Shown: piece after piece, positions 14,951 through 15,866 of the stretch | Numbering within the stretch: position 1 is the first letter of the stretch | Layout: every line of letters starts with the position of its first letter | NCBI GenBank assembly: GCA_903929895.1 | Contig: CAIYWM010000640.1 | Coordinates: 1 to 15,866, forward strand | DNA: 15,866 bases | Direction: 5' to 3' | From: an uncultured Alphaproteobacteria bacterium | GTDB taxonomy: Bacteria; Pseudomonadota; Alphaproteobacteria; Reyranellales; Reyranellaceae | Position numbers and translations under genes: made by a program | Notes under the pieces: generated by a model | What the model was told of the DNA's origin: nothing | Databases searched by the model: none | The model's input: the letters and a program-made list of their open reading frames with translations, nothing else

Positions 14951-15866
14951 TCAGCCCGCAGTGGGAACGGAACCGCGCGGCCGCGTGGCGTCGACGCCCC
15001 GTGCCTGCGCTTCCTTGGCGAGCTCGCCGATGCCGGCGATGGAGGCCATCACGCCGGCCGCCTCGACGGGCAGGAAGAACACCTTGGCATTGGGGCTGGA
15101 GCCCATCTTCGACAGCGCCTCGACATATTTGGTGCCGAGGAAGTAGTTGGTCGCCTGCACGCCGTTGCCGGCGATCGCCTCGGCCACGACCGAGGTCGCC
15201 TTGGCCTCCGCCTCCGCCATGCGCTCGCGCGCCTCGGCGTCGCGAAAGGCTGCTTCCCGGCGACCCTCGGCGGTGAGGATCGCCGACTGCTTCTCGCCTT
15301 CCGCGCGCTGGATGCTGGATTCGCGAATGCCCTCGGCCTCGAGGATGGTCGCCCGCTTCTCGCGCTCAGCCTTCATCTGGCGGCCCATCGCCACCACGAT
15401 ATCCTCGGGCGGGGCGATATCCTTGACCTCGATGCGCAGCACCTTGACGCCCCAGGGGCCGGTTGCCTGGTCGATGACCGCGAGCAGCGTGTTGTTGATG
15501 TCGTTGCGCTTCGACAGAGCCTCATCGAGCGCCATGTTGCCCATGACCGAGCGGATGTTGGTCAGCACCAGGTTGGTGATGGCCTGATGGAGGTTCTGGA
15601 CCTCGTAGGCGGCGCGGGCGGCGTCCACCACCTGATAGAAGGCCACGGCATCGACCTGCACGGTGGCATTGTCCTTGGTGATCACCTTCTGCGCCGGAAT
15701 GTCGAAGACATTCTCCTGCATGTTCATCTTGCGGCCGATCGTGTCGATGAAGGGCACGATGAAATGCAGGCCGGGGACGAGCGTGCGCGTGTAGCGGCCG
15801 AACCGCTCGACCGTCCAGTTCGTGCCCTGCGTCACCGTCTTGACGCCGGCGAAGATCAGCACCAGC
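14951..15866 (-). CDS. SPFH-domain stomatin/paraslipin protein (QmcA-like; 5' end cut by window edge)
   Basis: The reading frame is open to the right edge, so the true start and the rest of the N-terminal membrane segment lie outside; the GTG near 15862 sits in that hydrophobic stretch and is not the start. About 305 codons are visible. Family motifs: QGTNWTVERFGRYTRTLVPG (window-fragment N-terminus), PGLHFIVPFIDTIGRK, ITKDNATVQVDAVAFYQV, and IKDIAPPEDI-like sequence reading VKDIAPPEDIVVAMG. A long charged, Glu- and Ala-rich coiled coil follows (ILEAEGIRESSIQRAEGEKQ onward). The C-terminal FLGTKYVEALSKM region is typical of paraslipins. SPFH proteins oligomerise at the membrane and scaffold microdomains or regulate FtsH-type proteases. 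It is the first visible gene of a two-gene unit with the NfeD protein. Confidence 0.93.
   Translation of the reverse strand, partial: LVLIFAGVKTVTQGTNWTVERFGRYTRTLVPGLHFIVPFIDTIGRKMNMQENVFDIPAQKVITKDNATVQVDAVAFYQVVDAARAAYEVQNLHQAITNLVLTNIRSVMGNMALDEALSKRNDINNTLLAVIDQATGPWGVKVLRIEVKDIAPPEDIVVAMGRQMKAEREKRATILEAEGIRESSIQRAEGEKQSAILTAEGRREAAFRDAEARERMAEAEAKATSVVAEAIAGNGVQATNYFLGTKYVEALSKMGSSPNAKVFFLPVEAAGVMASIAGIGELAKEAQARGVDATRPRGSVPTAG

Noticed and set aside
14346..15146. 266-aa plus-strand ORF over the NfeD and SPFH genes
   Set aside because: Most of it is antisense to nfeD. The first 50 codons lie in the spacer but show no ribosome site or domain.

Overview
This is a high-GC bacterial window with long spurious antisense ORFs typical of GC-rich codon use. 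Gene content suggests an alphaproteobacterium, perhaps Rhizobiales or Rhodospirillales: a STAS-MlaE permease fusion in an MCE operon, a UXS-type decarboxylase, a RlmJ gene and an SPFH/NfeD pair. That placement is inference; no rRNA or other taxonomic marker is present.

Layout, left to right. (1) 1-3813, sugar and glycan chemistry: a NodU/CmcH-type carbamoyltransferase (minus, cut by the left edge), divergent from a GDP-mannose 3,5-epimerase-like SDR enzyme (plus), which ends in a clear intrinsic terminator and converges on a UDP-glucuronate decarboxylase (minus). Together they look like one edge of a polysaccharide or glycoconjugate locus supplying rare sugars and an O-carbamoyl decoration. 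(2) 3948-6651: an acyl-CoA ligase followed by an ACAD10/11- and LvaA-type phosphotransferase (plus), suggesting activation of an organic acid and possibly phosphorylation of a hydroxyacyl-CoA. (3) 10387-6667, a compact minus-strand four-gene operon for an MCE lipid importer: STAS-MlaE permease, ATPase, MlaD-type MCE protein and an auxiliary lipoprotein, in the same order as linKLMN. Start and stop codons overlap or nearly so. (4) 10482-11297, a PPK2-family polyphosphate kinase (plus), convergent with rlmJ (minus, GTG start). (5) 12258-14333, an acetamidase/formamidase-family hydrolase and a Cds1-like PLP enzyme (plus), 30 bp apart and probably co-transcribed. (6) 15866-14501, an SPFH (stomatin/paraslipin) protein cut by the right edge, followed after 6 bp by a short NfeD protein (minus).

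No tRNA, rRNA, CRISPR, insertion sequence, phage or origin signature was seen. Every CDS is intact except the two cut by the window edges. I found no clearly new system. The most useful leads are the plant-type GME active site next to carbamoylation and UDP-xylose genes, the ligase-kinase pair, and a strong hairpin that contains a stop codon between two convergent operons.
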